The notes beneath the pieces are model-generated. The model saw only the letters and a list, made by a program, of their open reading frames with translations, did no database searches and had not been told where the DNA came from. Positions 63,222-64,000 of a stretch of DNA of 64,000 bases are shown here, one piece after another. Within the stretch, counting starts at the first letter, position 1; each line of letters starts with the position of its first letter. The stretch spans positions 186,001-250,000 of the forward strand of contig NZ_JAGGKI010000007.1 in the NCBI RefSeq assembly GCF_017873605.1, written 5' to 3'. Position numbers and translations under genes: made by a program. This stretch comes from Paenibacillus lactis. GTDB taxonomy: Bacteria > Bacillota > Bacilli > Paenibacillales > Paenibacillaceae.

Positions 63222-64000
63222 ATGAATGTACTGTTACTTGCCGGTGGATTGGGAACCCGACTTAGACCGATGACGGAGAACATGCCGAAGCCGATGGCAC
63301 CGATTCTGAATCGTCCGTGGCTGGAACATCTCATTCTTCATCTGAAGGAACAAGGCGTTCACCGTTTCGTTATCGCCCTTAAGCATCATCCCGAAAAAAT
63401 AAAAAACCATTTCGGCGACGGCCGCCGGCTGGGCGTGTCGATCCAGTATGCGCTTGAAGATAAGCTGCTGGGGACTGCCGGGGCGATCAAGAATGCCGAG
63501 GCTTTACTCGATGAACAATTTATTGCCATGAATGCGGATATCGTCCACGATATTGAACTGAAACCGCTGCTGGATTTCCATCGATCTCACGGAGGAAAGG
63601 TAACGATCGGTCTGACGGAGGTTGAGGACCCTAGCGCGTACGGGGTCGTTGAGCAGGACGATACGGGGCGCATCTTGCGTTTTGTGGAGAAGCCCCGCTT
63701 GGACGAGGCCCCTTCGAGACGGATCAACGCAGGTATTTACATCATGGATAAAAACGTGCTCGCAGCGATTCCGTCCGATCGGGAGGTCTCCATTGAACGC
63801 GAAACGTTTCCACATCTCATCCGCGAAAATATGGGAGTCTTCGGTACGACGATTCAAGGCTATTGGGCGGATATGGGCACCAAAGACAGATACCGCAAAA
63901 TTCACTGGGATCTCTTAACGGGACAGAGCCGGATCCAAATTCCCGGACACGTCCAGGATCAAGGCATCTGGATCGGCAAGGGCTCTAAAATCGGAGCCGG
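63222..64000 (+). CDS. Sugar-1-phosphate nucleotidyltransferase (mannose-1-phosphate guanylyltransferase-like), 3' end outside window
   Basis: The first 259 codons of a nucleotidyltransferase. The signature LAGGLGTRLRPMTENMPKPM opens the protein, then MNADI (metal-site Asp), EKP and NAGIYIM follow in the expected order. The end of the visible part (RIQIPGHVQDQGIWIGKGSK) starts a left-handed beta-helix of hexapeptide repeats. This is the layout of GDP-mannose pyrophosphorylase/GlmU-like enzymes that make nucleotide sugars for cell-wall or exopolysaccharide. ATG 63222 follows AGGAGG at 63208-63213. The gene continues past the window. Confidence 0.9.
   Translation, partial: MNVLLLAGGLGTRLRPMTENMPKPMAPILNRPWLEHLILHLKEQGVHRFVIALKHHPEKIKNHFGDGRRLGVSIQYALEDKLLGTAGAIKNAEALLDEQFIAMNADIVHDIELKPLLDFHRSHGGKVTIGLTEVEDPSAYGVVEQDDTGRILRFVEKPRLDEAPSRRINAGIYIMDKNVLAAIPSDREVSIERETFPHLIRENMGVFGTTIQGYWADMGTKDRYRKIHWDLLTGQSRIQIPGHVQDQGIWIGKGSKIGA

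Noticed and set aside
1..64000. tRNA genes, CRISPR arrays, insertion sequences, riboswitches
   Set aside because: I saw no cloverleaf, repeat-spacer array, transposase gene or known riboswitch core by eye; small ones could be missed without a search.

Overview
The window reads like the chromosome of a Gram-positive, spore-former-type Firmicute, most probably Paenibacillus or a close relative. This is inferred from the gene families: a LplA/LplB/YtcP-type sugar ABC transporter next to a YesM-type histidine kinase, WG-repeat proteins, lipoboxes instead of periplasmic proteins, strong AAGGAGG ribosome sites with many GTG and TTG starts, and moderate GC content. No rRNA, tRNA, CRISPR array, insertion sequence or phage block was found. 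All gene functions come from motif and family recognition by eye.

Layout. 1-4.8 kb: end of a sensor kinase, then a sugar-binding lipoprotein, two permeases and a GDPD-like protein. 4.9-8.3 kb: a TetR regulator and MFS exporter with paired operator-like sites, then a second MFS exporter. 8.3-10.1 kb: a PhyH-type oxygenase divergent from an AraC regulator. 10.2-14.3 kb: a large WG-repeat protein and a beta-propeller-like protein. 14.5-19.2 kb: a polynucleotide kinase-HD fusion and a compact RNA ligase (a probable RNA end-healing and sealing pair), followed by an unknown protein, a SUFU-domain protein and a metallophosphoesterase. 19.4-26.4 kb: a hydrolase, then a WYL regulator, an NmrA-like protein and a DrrA/DrrB/UvrA-like drug-resistance set. 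26.6-29 kb: a frameshifted HAD gene, an AraC regulator and a short gene remnant. 29-32.8 kb: an MBL-fold hydrolase, a flavin oxidoreductase and a 5'-nucleotidase family protein. 33-36.6 kb, minus strand: a phnD-phnC-phnE-phnE transporter behind a possible Pho box. 36.9-41.8 kb: a lantibiotic-immunity-like lipoprotein, a three-gene ABC transporter and a two-component system. 41.9-43.9 kb: two tandem imine-reductase-like genes behind a perfect 24-bp palindrome. 44.4-46.7 kb: a CPBP protease and an AT-rich pair encoding a small DNA-binding-like protein and a second beta sliding clamp. 47-62.5 kb: a respiratory and copper block with cydABDC, cytochrome c, a DsbB-like protein, SCO, a FixH/YtkA-like lipoprotein, nosD-L-Y-F, a TlpA/ResA-like thioredoxin, a two-component system, a SafE-like protein and another FixH-like protein. 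62.7-64 kb: a 34-codon gene, and a sugar-nucleotidyltransferase gene that runs off the window behind a CIRCE-like (HrcA) operator.

How the genes work together. The most coherent functional block is 47-62.5 kb, which combines a quinol oxidase, its maturation transporter, and copper/thiol handling proteins of the kind that build copper enzymes; nosZ itself is absent from the window. The most unusual block is 14.5-19.2 kb, where RNA repair enzymes sit beside a protein of a family known for toxin immunity. Several resistance modules (two MFS exporters, a DrrABC-like set, a LanFEG-like set) and a second beta clamp suggest an organism exposed to antibiotics.
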